Virus record (IMG/VR): IMGVR_UViG_3300031772_007669
Span: 1 to 33,046 of that record
Origin: a virus
Length of the DNA stretch: 33,046 bases
Direction: 5' to 3' (one strand)
Below the pieces are notes generated by a model that saw only the letters and a list, made by a program, of their open reading frames with translations, searched no databases and was not told the DNA's origin. A program made the translations under genes and the position numbers. Positions 17,148 through 24,955 of the stretch are shown piece by piece. Numbering within the stretch: the first letter of the stretch is position 1; every line of letters begins with the position of its first letter.

Positions 17148-18050
17148 ATGCTCACCGACATCTCGTCAATTAAAAATATCTTTCAACTTGGCCAAGCATG
17201 GATTCCCATGGTTATGAACGAGAGAATTACCCTTAACCTGTCTCAGTTCTCTCAACTCCAAAATCGTCCCATCATCCCTGAATCAGTCGTTTGCAAAAGA
17301 ATAACTTCCTACCTGCCTGTTATCGATCCATCTTCACCTCTACCACTCACCAATGTAAATACCTTTGATCTCGCTTACCAAAAAATAATCTGGAATACCG
17401 TAACCGTCTCAGATGATGCAATCCTTACCACTATCTACCTCGAAAACGTCGATTATATCATAGACTACGTTTATGGCACGATCAAAAGAACTACGTCTTC
17501 CGCTATCCCCAGCGCCTCTTCAGTCTATGTCTGGTACCAATTTTTCGACGTTATGTCCGAAGACCTCGACTATACCATTGACTATGCAAACGGCCAAATC
17601 AAACGCAAAGGCTCCTCTATCCCAAATGACTCCACCGTTTACATCGACTACTCGTATTCACCCGTCCTCATGACCGATGAACTCATTCTCGAAATAATCA
17701 AAGAAGCCGAAAATTATCTTCTCACAAAACTCAAATCACCATACACCCTTTCCTCGAGCGATGAACCGCTAAAATCAGCGGCAACCAACTTCTCTCTTTA
17801 CCTGCTTTGTCTTGCACAATCAGCGAAAGAATTATCCTCTTCCGGAGAAAATTCTTCTTCTATTTCTCGCGAATGGATTTCACTATCCTCTAAATATCTT
17901 GAACTCGCTAAAACTATGTTTATGCCATATTCAAACGTCAATGCCCTTCTCGACGTCCCTTCGGGCGGCCTTATTCAAAACCGTTTCTCTTCTTCAAGGA
18001 CGAAATCTTCATCCTCCCCTACGGTTTCACCCTTCACCAGAAAGTATTAA
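17148..18050 (+). CDS. Putative head-tail connector with duplicated N-terminal domain
   Basis: A 300-residue protein just upstream of the terminase genes. Residues about 85-130 and 137-175 carry two copies of a short beta unit: YIIDYVYGTIKR, then VYVWYQF, and YTIDYANGQIKR, then VYIDYSY. This is a common phage structural repeat. From about residue 180 a helical part (TDELILEIIKEAENYLLTKL, later LAKTMF) resembles gp6-like connector proteins that form a ring under the portal. A Ser-rich basic tail ends in SPFTRKY. AAAAGGA precedes the ATG. The connector role is inferred from helix pattern and position. A minor head protein is the alternative. Confidence 0.45.
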   Translation: MLTDISSIKNIFQLGQAWIPMVMNERITLNLSQFSQLQNRPIIPESVVCKRITSYLPVIDPSSPLPLTNVNTFDLAYQKIIWNTVTVSDDAILTTIYLENVDYIIDYVYGTIKRTTSSAIPSASSVYVWYQFFDVMSEDLDYTIDYANGQIKRKGSSIPNDSTVYIDYSYSPVLMTDELILEIIKEAENYLLTKLKSPYTLSSSDEPLKSAATNFSLYLLCLAQSAKELSSSGENSSSISREWISLSSKYLELAKTMFMPYSNVNALLDVPSGGLIQNRFSSSRTKSSSSPTVSPFTRKY

Positions 18051-18058
18051 TTTACTCC

Positions 18059-18511
18059 ATGCTACATAAAGGCCACTTTGATGCGTCTACCGGCGTATCC
18101 TCTCTTTGCAAAATATGTACGTCCAAACACTGTGACGCCATCAATAAACTTATCGTTCAAGGTCTCACACTCAAAAAAATTCAAACTGAAATCTCTAAAA
18201 CCGATCCGAAATTTAAACTCTCCGAATTCTCCCTCAGAAGACATAAAAAATCACATATTCTTCAACTTATTCTAGGCGGTAAAAAAAATTCGGACCCCAC
18301 CGAAATACAAATAAAAAACATGACGGAATTCCTTGACCTCATCATTGAAAAAGTTTATGCAGACCTGCAGTCGGGTAAACTCGTACCATCCATTTCTGAT
18401 GCAGTCAAAGCATCCGAAATTAAATCTAAACTCAAAGAAGATAACAAATTCACGTCTGAACTCAAAGATTACTTTTTACAAGTGAGCAATGTAAGTGGAT
18501 ATCATCGTTAA
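18059..18511 (+). CDS. Putative small terminase subunit (DNA-binding)
   Basis: A basic 150-residue protein directly before the large terminase, overlapping it by 17 bases. Residues about 17-25 have CKICTSKHC, a possible zinc-binding knuckle. An HTH-like region follows (INKLIVQGLTLKKIQTEI, then SEFSLRRHKKSHI); such 'S-RHKKxH' segments are common in zinc/HTH phage DNA-binding proteins. The C-terminal half is helical and could oligomerise. In phages the small terminase recognises the packaging site and activates the large subunit. No strong Shine-Dalgarno sequence precedes the ATG, so coupling to the upstream gene is likely. Confidence 0.55.
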   Translation: MLHKGHFDASTGVSSLCKICTSKHCDAINKLIVQGLTLKKIQTEISKTDPKFKLSEFSLRRHKKSHILQLILGGKKNSDPTEIQIKNMTEFLDLIIEKVYADLQSGKLVPSISDAVKASEIKSKLKEDNKFTSELKDYFLQVSNVSGYHR

Positions 18512-19925
18512 ACCGGATTTTAAAGATCAAATCAATAAAGGCTATGAAAGCATTTCATACTATGCAAAATATATTCTTGAACTCGATATCCACGAACAAG
18601 AAGAAACCGCTCTTAACCTCTGCAGACTCAGAGATGAATTCGCAATTACCTCCGGGAATCGATGGGGCAAAGGCTTCCTCGCAATGATTATCGGCTCCTG
18701 GATCGCTTCCTATAAACCCGTTCAACCCTCACAAAAAGATAAACCATGCTTAATACTAAATACCTCCATCTCACAGGATCAGGCAAATATAGTATTTGAC
18801 AAATTCAACGAACACTTATTGGAAAAACCGAAATTTTCATGGCAAATCAAAGATATAAAAAAAAGCCCATTCCCCCATATCGTCTTTAGAACAGGCGTTA
18901 CCTGGTGGTTCCGCAATGCATCCCTCAACGGCAAATTCCTCGAAGGCCGCTCCTATCTCTGGACAAACTTCGACGAAGCCGATCTACAAGATGACTTCTC
19001 CACCTTCATTGATGATGTCCTTACTCCGCGCTTATGGGATTATAATGGCATGCTTGTCTGGATGACTACACCTCGCCGCGGCAAAAGAAATGCATATAAA
19101 AGATGGGATTTCTTACAAAAAAAATCCAAACTCGATTCAACTAAATTCTCTTGCTTCCAAGGCGATTCCAGACAGAATAAATTCCTCCCCAAAGCCACAA
19201 TTGAAAAAATGAATTCCCTGCCTACCAGACTCCTAAATAAAAATGTCTGCGGCGTATACGATGACACGGTAGGCGTAATCTCCGATGAAACCTGCAGCTT
19301 CGCTCAATTAGTTTCCACCGGCCTGCGCCGTGAACCGGAAATCGGTATCAGATATATCAACGTCTGGGACTTCGCCCGATCCAGCACTTATAATGTCGGC
19401 CTCACTATCGAACTCGGCTCCGTCATGCAATTACGCAGCTGGGAACGCACCCAGGATGATAAAAAAAACCGTACCCGCTCCTACTGGCAAATTATCTCAA
19501 ATAACGTCAAAATGCGACAAATGAAATGGCACGGCATTACTCTTATAGATGCCACCGGTCTTGGTGACGTCCTTGATTCTTTTCTCAATTCTAACGATAT
19601 TATTCCCATCAAACTCAACTCAACTAATGAAAATGAAATTATCGAATCCGGCCTCACATCTTTACAACTTGGCGAAATCGGCCTCCCACTCTCCGATATC
19701 ACTCAAACCCTCAATGGTGAATACTGGTCACTCAGAGATGAACTCGTAGACTTTGAACCCGACGCCAAAAATTCAATAATATGGGATTTCGTCTGCGCTC
19801 TCTTCATGGGCATATGGTATGCCAAAGGTCATTATAATCCCGATTCTAAAAAACGAATCTTCTCCCCTCAAATTTTACCTCTTCTGAAAGGAATAAATCG
19901 TCATGATATGGCCATTCACAGGTAA
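18495..19925 (+). CDS. terL: Terminase large subunit
   Basis: A 476-residue DNA-packaging motor with ATPase and nuclease domains. The Walker A-like P-loop is SGNRWGKG (residues about 53-60) and Walker B with the catalytic Glu is LWTNFDEAD (155-163). TTPRRGKRN at about 191-199 looks like the coupling motif. The C-terminal RNase H-like nuclease shows acidic residues in NVWDFARSS, TLIDATGLGD and SIIWDFV. The P-loop has Gly where Ser/Thr usually follows GK, which is unusual. The start is GTG at 18495, overlapping the upstream gene. No strong Shine-Dalgarno sequence is seen, and the start could be a few codons off. The portal gene overlaps its end by 23 bases. Confidence 0.9.
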   Translation: MDIIVKPDFKDQINKGYESISYYAKYILELDIHEQEETALNLCRLRDEFAITSGNRWGKGFLAMIIGSWIASYKPVQPSQKDKPCLILNTSISQDQANIVFDKFNEHLLEKPKFSWQIKDIKKSPFPHIVFRTGVTWWFRNASLNGKFLEGRSYLWTNFDEADLQDDFSTFIDDVLTPRLWDYNGMLVWMTTPRRGKRNAYKRWDFLQKKSKLDSTKFSCFQGDSRQNKFLPKATIEKMNSLPTRLLNKNVCGVYDDTVGVISDETCSFAQLVSTGLRREPEIGIRYINVWDFARSSTYNVGLTIELGSVMQLRSWERTQDDKKNRTRSYWQIISNNVKMRQMKWHGITLIDATGLGDVLDSFLNSNDIIPIKLNSTNENEIIESGLTSLQLGEIGLPLSDITQTLNGEYWSLRDELVDFEPDAKNSIIWDFVCALFMGIWYAKGHYNPDSKKRIFSPQILPLLKGINRHDMAIHR

Positions 19926-21243
19926 ACAAAATCCAAACAAACAACTTCATAAAGGCTCGTTCGCCTCCTTTCCTTTTAAGAATAAAATCCCATTTCAAAA
20001 AATGGAAGTTTCAAAAAAGGATTTCTATAAATTATTCACACCGGCAAACTCGGTTTCCACCCCCCTGTCTGACCTCATGCCTGACGGCTCCCCATTTCCC
20101 AAACAATTCTACCGACTCATTTCACATTTTTATCCCATGGCCTCCAACGCTATCTGGGTCTGGAAAAACCTTTGCTCCTCACACCAACACACGGATTTCT
20201 CCGGTGGATCCGACGCAACACGTTCACTCGCCAAACAACTTACGCTCGATCTCGATTCCCGCATCTCTACTATGAAATTCGTCCAGGGCGGCGGCATGGA
20301 TTTCCTTATCAACCAGTTCTTCGATTCAGTCTTTACTTATGGCAAATTTGCCGGGGAAATAGAACTCGACCCCAATCTTGACAAGATAAATTCCGTAAAA
20401 ATCCTCGATCCCTTTTCCGTCCGCTTCGCAAACAACTCGCAACGCACCCCATACATCCGTGACCCACGAAGCCACGTCTTCTATAAAGTTAATGAAAATA
20501 CCTTCTTTTACTACGCTCTCGATATGTCACATGACAATCCGGCAGGCTCCGCCATGCTCGACTCCTGCTGGTCCCTTATGAAAACCGCCGAAGATATGCT
20601 CGAAGATATGAAACTATCCTCCGCAAATGCCGGCACCCCACGATTGCATATCAAAATCAAACAACCCCCCATCGTTGAAGGTGAAACTATCGAAAACTAC
20701 TCCACCCGGTGCGCTTCTTATTTCGATTCTTATATGTCACAATTTCAGGAAATATCCGCAGATGATAACTTTTATTCCTGGGATGATCTCACTATCGGCT
20801 CCGTCGGCGGCGCTAATAATCAGGGATTCGTCTGGAAAATCAACAGACAGGTGATCGATGAAGAAATTATCTCCGGCTTCCACCTCTACCCCTGGGTACT
20901 CGCAAAATCCTTCTCCACCACCAAAAACTGGGTCCGATCCCAATTCGATCTCATTATGGCTCAGGTAGAATCCGTCCAATCCTCCGCTAAAAGATTCTCC
21001 GAATGGATTCGCAACACTAACCTTAAACTTGCAGGAATCACCGACTGCACCGTACATCATTCATTTTCTACGGTCAGAGATCCTGCAAGAAAAGATATCG
21101 CTATCGCAGACTCGTTCGAAATCGCAAATGTCGAAAGAAAAACCCGTGACGGTTTTATCAGCCCCGATGACGCAGCGCGCGAACTCGGCTACCAAAAATC
21201 GTTCAATCCCGACATTTTCCCTTTCCCTTTACCCAAACAGTAA
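19903..21243 (+). CDS. Portal protein
   Basis: A 446-residue protein that should form the dodecameric DNA gate at the capsid vertex. It follows the large terminase. Typical parts are the N-terminal wing (SHFYPMASNAIWVWKNLC), a middle segment with GGGMDFLINQFFDSVFTYGKFAGEIEL, then KILDPFSVRF, and the long crown/stem helix FSTTKNWVRSQFDLIMAQVESVQSSAKRFSEWI. The C-terminal part FISPDDAARELGYQ is also usual in portal proteins. The length is normal. GAAAGGA lies 11 bases before the ATG, which overlaps terL. Confidence 0.85.
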   Translation: MIWPFTGKQNPNKQLHKGSFASFPFKNKIPFQKMEVSKKDFYKLFTPANSVSTPLSDLMPDGSPFPKQFYRLISHFYPMASNAIWVWKNLCSSHQHTDFSGGSDATRSLAKQLTLDLDSRISTMKFVQGGGMDFLINQFFDSVFTYGKFAGEIELDPNLDKINSVKILDPFSVRFANNSQRTPYIRDPRSHVFYKVNENTFFYYALDMSHDNPAGSAMLDSCWSLMKTAEDMLEDMKLSSANAGTPRLHIKIKQPPIVEGETIENYSTRCASYFDSYMSQFQEISADDNFYSWDDLTIGSVGGANNQGFVWKINRQVIDEEIISGFHLYPWVLAKSFSTTKNWVRSQFDLIMAQVESVQSSAKRFSEWIRNTNLKLAGITDCTVHHSFSTVRDPARKDIAIADSFEIANVERKTRDGFISPDDAARELGYQKSFNPDIFPFPLPKQ

Positions 21244-21260
21244 TATCGGAGTAATTAAAT

Positions 21261-22079
21261 ATGTCCTACATAATACTTTTCCCCGCTGCCAACAATGTAG
21301 TCCAACATACCCCTTTTCCGGCCGCAGGTTCTAATTTCAATGTGGTTAGTAACTATCCAATAGAACCCGAAGACTTCTCCTATGTAGAAAATGCCGCAGC
21401 CCCGGGCACACATCAAGATTCATATACAAGAGCGCCTCTTCTCGTTCTCAATCTCGATATTAACTCTATCGAAGTCATAGTCTCCGCCAAACGGTCAGGC
21501 GCAGCAGCAGGCGCATACACCTGCTCCCCTCTCTATATCGCAGGCGGCATTACCACCTACTCCCCAGCACCCCTCCTTGTTCCCTATACCTCCTATTCAT
21601 GGCTCTCTTATCAATTCCTGCTTAACCCAGTGACCGGAAAAAAATGGAATATTACTACCGCAAACCTCATCACCGCCTTCGGCTTTAAAAATATCACCAC
21701 AGCCGCGAATACCATTAAAATTAATAATGCGTACCTTAAAATCAACGTATCGGTACTCGGAGAATATGTCTCTAATTTCTCTCCATACCTCAATGATACT
21801 ATACAACCCAATCAGGATTTTTCCATCATCGCAGACTCACCCGGTTCCCGCAACCTCCTCAGATGCACTGATCCTAAAATATTTTATAAATTACCCTCTG
21901 GCGTCGAAAGCTCTCTCGACGCCTCAATCATTGATGAAACTAAACTTATCGCCAAAATGCCTGCAGCTACCAATACTATGGCTGGAAAAATAATGTTTAA
22001 ATTAATATGCACTCTCCCAAGCGGCCAAATCCTCGAAGGCAACCCGTTCTTTACCAATGTAATTTCCCGCTGGGTGTGA
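21261..22079 (+). CDS. Beta-rich virion protein, function unknown
   Basis: A 272-residue protein after the portal gene. It is poor in charge and rich in Asn, Ser, Thr, Pro and Ala. Residues about 70-175 form an apparent beta sandwich (LNLDINSIEVIVSAKRSG, then TITTAANTIKINNAYLKINVSVLG). The C-terminal region (about 180-272) looks like an Ig-like domain ending in NPFFTNVISRWV. No known motif is recognised. The GGAG ribosome site and an 18-base gap from the portal gene suggest the same operon. A capsid surface or head fibre role is a guess. It is the last gene before a structured terminator. Confidence 0.45.
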   Translation: MSYIILFPAANNVVQHTPFPAAGSNFNVVSNYPIEPEDFSYVENAAAPGTHQDSYTRAPLLVLNLDINSIEVIVSAKRSGAAAGAYTCSPLYIAGGITTYSPAPLLVPYTSYSWLSYQFLLNPVTGKKWNITTANLITAFGFKNITTAANTIKINNAYLKINVSVLGEYVSNFSPYLNDTIQPNQDFSIIADSPGSRNLLRCTDPKIFYKLPSGVESSLDASIIDETKLIAKMPAATNTMAGKIMFKLICTLPSGQILEGNPFFTNVISRWV

Positions 22080-22120
22080 TGCTTCCTTTTTATCGTCTTT
22101 AACTTATATTTATAGATAAG

Positions 22121-22196
22121 TGCCCGTTACTTTAACTTCAACTCTTATGCAAGCGCCCCTTGCTTATGAAGACTGTTAAGTATCGGGCATTTTTTT
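22121..22196 (+). terminator. Structured intrinsic terminator ending the packaging operon
   Basis: TGCCCG (22121-22126) pairs with CGGGCA (22184-22189), followed by seven T. The stem continues inward with TACTT/AAGTA and AAC/GTT across one mismatch and a bulge. A second hairpin, GCAAG-CGCCC-CTTGC (22149-22163), sits inside. The base-paired closing stem plus T-run is a good terminator. Its length (about 76 bases) and branched shape also allow a small structured RNA. Confidence 0.7.
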
Positions 22197-22219
22197 CCTT
22201 AACAATTAAATGAGCACTT

Positions 22220-22405
22220 ATGCAAAAAAAAAATTGCTTCAAAACTCTTACCTACCTTGAAATTATTCACGATACCGGCATGGCAGTACTCATCAACTTT
22301 GGCAAATGCGTCGTCTGGCTTCCAAAATCCCAAGTCTCAATCTTCCCTCTAAAAAAAATTATCCTCATTCCCTTCTGGCTTTCATACAAACACAATTTGA
22401 AATAA
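22220..22405 (+). CDS. Small hypothetical protein (WxPKSQ type)
   Basis: A 61-residue ORF. The segment GMAVLINFGKCVVWLPKSQVSIFP resembles a widespread short phage and bacterial family that carries a 'vWiPKSQ' signature in a small beta fold. This gives some reason to think it is real despite the weak context. No good Shine-Dalgarno sequence is seen (an A-rich run follows the ATG). Function is unknown. It sits alone between the terminator and a long non-coding stretch. Confidence 0.45.
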   Translation: MQKKNCFKTLTYLEIIHDTGMAVLINFGKCVVWLPKSQVSIFPLKKIILIPFWLSYKHNLK

Positions 22406-23354
22406 TTTGAAATTTCTCTTTTATTCTTATCACCCCATACCCCTTAAAAGGGGAGTCTTGTTGTAGTTCCAAAACAAAAAAAAGAAAACAACTACGGTAT
22501 GTCCGTTCTTTGCGCTTTCATTCCACTTCTGCCGCTTTGGGGGCGTTCAGCCACCATGCAGTCAAAACGCAGCGTTCCATTACAGTATGCAGTCTCAAAT
22601 TGACCACTAGTCTTATATGCAATATCCGCAGTTTTTTTCTCTTTTCTTTTTTCTGTTTTTTTTCTCTGGTTTTCATCAGGTTTTCACTCTCAATCAAAAG
22701 GCAATCAAATGCAATCAAAGCCAATCTCTTTCTCGGGGTCTCGCCATTTGTCTCTCTCCAGTCCTGCAGCTCAACTCATCATCCCATCTCTCTGTCTCCG
22801 CTTTGCCCGTTCCGGCATCCCATTGGCAACCGGCTGCTGTCCCACTGGGGCAGATCTGGCCGTCCGTCAGTTTTGCACCTCTTCCCAAATCCCCCTTGCT
22901 GTTTTCACTGCAGCTTCCCGTGCCCCCGCCCATCTCCGCGCCCGCACTGTGTCCCTAATTTCCGCTTCTTCTCTCGTTCTTTCGTTTCCATTCTCCACCT
23001 CTGTGCCACACTCCGGTTCCTGGCTGGCTGCTTTTTCCGCAGTTCGCGCCGGCGTCTCCTGCCTTGTCTTCCTGCCTGGCGTTCCTCTGTCCTCTCTCCC
23101 GCTCTGTAGTGGCGTCGTATCCTGGCGCCATATCTATTTCTGCGGGTTCAACTTTTTCCAGCCGGTCTGTTCTCAATTGGCTCTGGGGTTCTAATTATGT
23201 TTCTCTTCCGTCAATTCAACCGCTTCAGGCATTCGCTCTCATGTTCCAGTGTCTTTTTTTATCGTTCTCAAATGTCAATTCTTTTTCTTTGTTGTCAATG
23301 TCTTTTTTCCGTTTCTTTGCTTTTAAATTATCTTTTAATTTATCAAAATAATCC
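22406..23354 (+). other. About 950-base non-coding stretch, C/T-rich on + strand
   Basis: I see no convincing gene on either strand. The open frames here (for example 22510-23109) are biased low-complexity translations rich in Ser, Phe, Pro, Cys and Arg. Recognisable items are a CCCCTTAAAAGGGG hairpin near 22441, T/C runs around 22630-22670, CAATCAAA direct repeats at 22691-22726, and an AT-rich end from about 23250 that leads to a promoter. A replication origin or a decayed gene region fits. Confidence 0.5.
22691..22726 (+). repeat. CAATCAAA iteron-like cluster
   Basis: CAATCAAA occurs at 22691, 22702 and 22712, with a partial CAATC at 22722. The spacing of 11, 10 and 10 bases puts the repeats on one face of the helix. 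Such phased direct repeats are typical of initiator or repressor binding sites. Confidence 0.6.
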
Positions 23355-23384
23355 TTGACTTTCCTTATGCTTTAATAGTATATT
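23355..23384 (+). promoter_or_regulatory. Sigma70-type promoter for the accessory operon
   Basis: TTGACT (23355-23360) and TATATT (23379-23384) are separated by 18 bases in an AT-rich zone just after the non-coding stretch and about 60 bases before the ATG at 23442. This is the best promoter seen in the window. Confidence 0.6.
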
Positions 23385-23394
23385 TAATTATACA

Positions 23395-23437
23395 GACCTT
23401 CCGGCGGGATCCACCGGCAATCTTAAATAAAGGGGTG
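23395..23437 (+). repeat. GACCTTCCGGCGGGATC leader, copy 1
   Basis: GACCTTCCGGCGGGATC, then ACCGG, AATCTT and AAAGGGGTGA lie in the 5' leader of the gene at 23442. CCGG at each end can pair across a short loop. The same order of elements recurs at 24114-24156. AGGGGTGA is the likely ribosome binding site. Confidence 0.7.
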
Positions 23438-23441
23438 ATGT

Positions 23442-24092
23442 ATGATTATAATTAATAAAATCAGCGATGCAAAAAAACTGCACTGCCACTATGACCGCCA
23501 GACCAATGCACAGGACATATACGTTGAATTAGATTGTAGAAATGAAACGCTCGGAGTGAACTATAATGGCGAGATCGGGAACGCAGTGCCATTTAGCGTA
23601 TACCACGGGCACGAACAACGTTTTGGTATTCCGCTACTGACAACAGACGCTACGAATAGCCTGCTGGATGAAATAGCTCCTATTGCAGAGCGGGTAGCTG
23701 CTGGTTATGCGTCTGTATGGGATGGGAATAATAATGTGGCGAGGTTTAACGATGACGCGCAGGAGGCGATAGAGGAAATTGGGGCGCTGTGTGACGCCGC
23801 CTTTGAAAACGCAGACGAATCGGATATTATATCAGAATGGAACGCAGGAGACTGGCTGGCAAATACTACATATTACCGCGACGAGAATAAAAAACAATGC
23901 AAATGGAATAGTATGGTATCGGCTGAAATCGAGGGTTTCGGCACGATTACAGCAGACACCACGGATGATGAAATCAGCGCTATGACGGATGAAATTGACG
24001 CAGACGCGGATAGCAACAATATAATTATTACCGGGGTGGACAAATATTTAACAGATATACGGGACAATTGCAAGGAAAACGCAGAGGAATAG
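23442..24092 (+). CDS. Highly acidic accessory protein, possible DNA mimic
   Basis: A 216-residue protein with about 44 Asp/Glu against 14 Lys/Arg (my count), so net charge is strongly negative. The central segment (YVELDCRNETLGVNYNGEIGNAVPFSVYHGHEQRFGIPLLT, then EIAPIAERVAAGYASVWDGNNNVARF) resembles uncharacterised proteins carried on phages and plasmids, but I cannot name a family. The C-terminal third is almost wholly acidic (DEIDADADSNN). Antirestriction proteins such as ArdA are similarly acidic, so DNA mimicry is a reasonable but unproven idea. Codon and base use (G about equal to or above C, purine-rich) differ from neighbours, which suggests acquisition. Confidence 0.55.
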   Translation: MIIINKISDAKKLHCHYDRQTNAQDIYVELDCRNETLGVNYNGEIGNAVPFSVYHGHEQRFGIPLLTTDATNSLLDEIAPIAERVAAGYASVWDGNNNVARFNDDAQEAIEEIGALCDAAFENADESDIISEWNAGDWLANTTYYRDENKKQCKWNSMVSAEIEGFGTITADTTDDEISAMTDEIDADADSNNIIITGVDKYLTDIRDNCKENAEE

Positions 24093-24113
24093 CAGAGCCA
24101 CGGGCACCATGCC

Positions 24114-24156
24114 CGACCTTCCGGCGGGATCACCGGAGAATCTTTTTAAAAGGGGT
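24114..24156 (+). repeat. GACCTTCCGGCGGGATC leader, copy 2
   Basis: A near copy of the 23395 leader before the gene at 24162, with one base fewer in the loop (GGATCACCGG for GGATCCACCGG). It is preceded by GGGCACCATGCCC (24102-24114), which forms a further small hairpin. The AAAAGGGGTGA end supplies the ribosome binding site. Confidence 0.7.
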
Positions 24157-24161
24157 GAAAC

Positions 24162-24539
24162 ATGAATCTTAAAAATTTTATCAGCAAACAGCAAGGACAG
24201 TGCTTAATAACAGCCTGCAAAGGGGAGGAAAAAGAAGGATTTCAAAAAATGATGGTGGATTTAATATCTAAAATCGAAGCTATGCCAAAAACCTACGAAA
24301 CGGATGGGCAAGGTGAAAAGGCAACTGCGCACCTACATTATTTTAATGGCGGATCAGATTGGTATATCACCGAAAAAGACCAAGAAAACGAACAGCAACA
24401 GGCTTTTGGCCTTGCCTGCTTAAATGGTGATATTGAAAATGCAGAGATTGGATATATATCTATCCAAGAATTAATTGAAAACAATGTAGAGCTTGATTTA
24501 TACTGGACACCAAAAACAATCGAAGAATTAACCGCATAA
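24162..24539 (+). CDS. DUF2958-like acidic protein
   Basis: A 125-residue acidic protein (about 22 Asp/Glu against 10 Lys). The core (HLHYFNGGSDWYITEKD, then QQAFGLACLNGDIENAEIGYISIQELIE, then VELDLYWTPKTIEEL) follows the DUF2958 pattern: 'F.g..dWYitE.d', 'aFGLv', 'ElGYisl.EL' and a closing 'leldl.w.P'. The family is common on mobile elements and has no established role that I can state. It shares its leader sequence and composition with the gene at 23442, so the two probably moved together. AAAAGGGGTGA precedes the ATG. Confidence 0.6.
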   Translation: MNLKNFISKQQGQCLITACKGEEKEGFQKMMVDLISKIEAMPKTYETDGQGEKATAHLHYFNGGSDWYITEKDQENEQQQAFGLACLNGDIENAEIGYISIQELIENNVELDLYWTPKTIEELTA

Positions 24540-24563
24540 ACGCTCGTTGAATAACCGAACAAC

Positions 24564-24579
24564 CTGGGAGCGATCCCAG
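24564..24579 (+). promoter_or_regulatory. GNRA-tetraloop hairpin before small zinc protein
   Basis: CTGGGA (24564-24569), GCGA loop, TCCCAG (24574-24579): a six-pair stem capped by a GNRA tetraloop. It lies 4 bases upstream of the GAGGAG ribosome binding site of the gene at 24592. It may stabilise the mRNA or tune initiation. Confidence 0.5.
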
Positions 24580-24591
24580 AAATGAGGAGTT

Positions 24592-24756
24592 ATGAGCCTT
24601 GAACCAAATCGCCTGTGTGGCAATTGTAAACGATCAAGAGCGTGTTGTATTAACTCACCCCCCTGTGATTCCTGCTTTTTCCTTCGTGATGACAATGGCA
24701 TGCGGACCAAGCCTTCTTTCAAACCCAAAAAGAAAAACTATAACAAAGGAGCTTAA
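24592..24756 (+). CDS. Small cysteine-rich (zinc-binding?) protein
   Basis: A 54-residue ORF with a near-ideal start: GAGGAG then ATG. It reads MSLEPNRLCGNCKRSRACC, then SPPCDSCFFLRDD, and a basic tail (KPSFKPKKKNYNKGA). Cys9/Cys12 and Cys25/Cys28 form two CxxC pairs, with Cys18-Cys19 between, fitting a small zinc ribbon with a basic nucleic-acid-binding tail. The stop overlaps the next start (TAATG), a sign of coupled translation. The family is unknown to me. Confidence 0.7.
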   Translation: MSLEPNRLCGNCKRSRACCINSPPCDSCFFLRDDNGMRTKPSFKPKKKNYNKGA

Positions 24757-24932
24757 TGGCTACTATAAATACTATACTTTCAGCACTCAAATATAAGGCT
24801 CAAAAATGCTACCCAGGTAAAAAAATTGAGCCCACCTGGACCAGTAAAAAAATTAAATCCTGGCCTGAGTGCATTCTCGTCACCGATTCCCATTACCAAC
24901 CATGGTTCAATTCACTTGGTACAAATACCTAA
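24756..24932 (+). CDS. Small hypothetical protein
   Basis: A 58-residue basic protein beginning MATINTILSALKYKAQKCYPG and ending QPWFNSLGTNT. Its ATG shares the A of the previous stop (TAATG), and AAAGGAG (24745-24751) lies 4 bases upstream, so the start is well supported. It has four Trp, including WPECILVTD and QPWF. No recognised family. The gene after it begins 23 bases further on in the same direction. Confidence 0.6.
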   Translation: MATINTILSALKYKAQKCYPGKKIEPTWTSKKIKSWPECILVTDSHYQPWFNSLGTNT

Positions 24933-24955
24933 ACCATTTTCCGAAAGGATTCTCC

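Noticed and set aside
22691-22726. CRISPR-like array
   Set aside because: The repeats are 8 bases with 2-3 base gaps, so no spacers exist and no cas genes are near.
22510-23194. Several long open frames on both strands in the 22.5-23.2 kb stretch
   Set aside because: Their products are biased Ser/Phe/Pro/Cys/Arg or Lys/Glu/Gly strings with no domain, no good ribosome site and frames that overlap each other; they look like a result of C/T-rich composition.
24895-24920. tRNA T-arm-like GGTTCAATTC
   Set aside because: It lies inside the small coding gene 24756-24932, and no matching acceptor, D or anticodon stem surrounds it.
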